A DNA stretch of 64,000 nucleotides, taken from the NCBI RefSeq assembly GCF_028453695.1, contig NC_135778.1, positions 41,063,985 through 41,127,984 on the forward strand, written 5' to 3'. This DNA comes from Augochlora pura (Eukaryota; Arthropoda; Insecta; Hymenoptera; Halictidae). The first letter of the stretch is position 1. Each line of letters starts with the position of its first letter. A program made the position numbers and the translations under genes. The notes under the pieces are model-generated. The model saw only the letters and a program-made list of their open reading frames with translations, ran no database searches and was not told where the DNA came from. Shown one piece after another: positions 63,601 to 64,000 of this stretch.

Positions 63601-64000
63601 GATCTGTGAGGTTTTGTATAATGTAAATTAATTTGTATTTTTTTGTTACAATATAATTAATTTCTTCTGTTTTTTCATTGAAATTACAATATTATCACCT
63701 TTCCGATGTTTTAGATGTTACACCTTAAGTGAAGGGGTGATTTGTTCGGGAAGTCCCATTTCCCCTCTAATCTTCAGGTAATGCCATGTTCATGTGCTAT
63801 CCACATTCCTCTCCTTTCCAGGCCTTTTATTATGTAACCAAAAAATAATCACCATAAGTCGATCCTCGTAAATGATGTTCTACATCTGTAATCTTCTATT
63901 TCGTTTCCACCATCTCACGGTCTCGCTTCGCTTTTGCACATGTAATAACATTTCTATTCGTCCTTAACTAAATTAGTATCGCGTAAAAATAATTGCAGAC

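Larger units (their letters stand above)
57806..64000. other. Intergenic right end
   Basis: Apart from the 5' flank of the minus-strand chitin-binding gene I see no supported gene. It holds a GA microsatellite, a tandem duplication near 59.2-59.4 kb, an AT-rich inverted-repeat patch near 61.51-61.58 kb and one doubtful open frame near 60.4-60.7 kb. Confidence 0.6.

Overview
The window is eukaryotic nuclear DNA from an insect, most likely a hymenopteran (bee, wasp or ant). The background is AT-rich but CpG is not depleted, genes are split by GT-AG introns, some of them very long, and the products are insect nuclear regulators and secreted cuticle-type proteins. I saw no intact transposon, rRNA, tRNA, CRISPR array or prokaryotic operon. 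The species cannot be fixed from sequence alone.

Left third (about 5-24.5 kb): two nuclear chromatin/transcription genes lie head to tail on the minus strand. The first (5084-10048, five exons, about 1,421 aa) is the RSBN1/DPY-21-type JmjC histone demethylase (KDM9 family), with an HxD...H metal-binding set. The second (14265-23394, ten coding exons, about 1,045 aa) is TAF3, the TFIID subunit with an N-terminal histone fold and a C-terminal PHD finger. The TAF3 frame stays open for 84 lysine-rich codons after its UAG stop, which suggests stop-codon readthrough or a recent stop gain. A possible small plus-strand gene starts about 0.45 kb from the TAF3 start, in divergent orientation.

Middle (about 24.5-51 kb): a plus-strand gene for a secreted alanine/glutamine-rich protein (about 698 aa). 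It has a TATA box, a tiny signal-peptide exon, an 11.4-kb first intron, a 4.1-kb second intron and a GC-rich final exon. Its stop codon overlaps a near-perfect splice donor. A downstream 11-nt microexon and last exon would replace the end of the protein.

Right third (about 51-58 kb): two convergent genes encode secreted proteins with one C-terminal chitin-binding type-2 (CBM14/peritrophin-A) domain each, the CPAP1 layout of insect cuticle proteins. The plus-strand gene (51078-53934) has a Tyr/Gln-rich tandem-repeat region. The minus-strand gene (55049-57805) was assembled from five phase-0 exons, two of them not obvious as long ORFs. Both have an intron at the same place, one residue after the second domain cysteine, so they are probably tandem-inverted paralogues. 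With the Ala/Gln-rich gene they form a small extracellular-matrix/cuticle neighbourhood.

The rest (1-5 kb, 10-14 kb, 24.5-30 kb and 58-64 kb, plus the long introns) holds no gene I can support firmly. It does contain simple repeats, two degenerate tandem-repeat blocks, hairpin clusters, YY1/Pho-like motifs and a few uncertain open frames, each listed separately. All exon boundaries come from reading splice signals and phase by eye and are not backed by transcripts.
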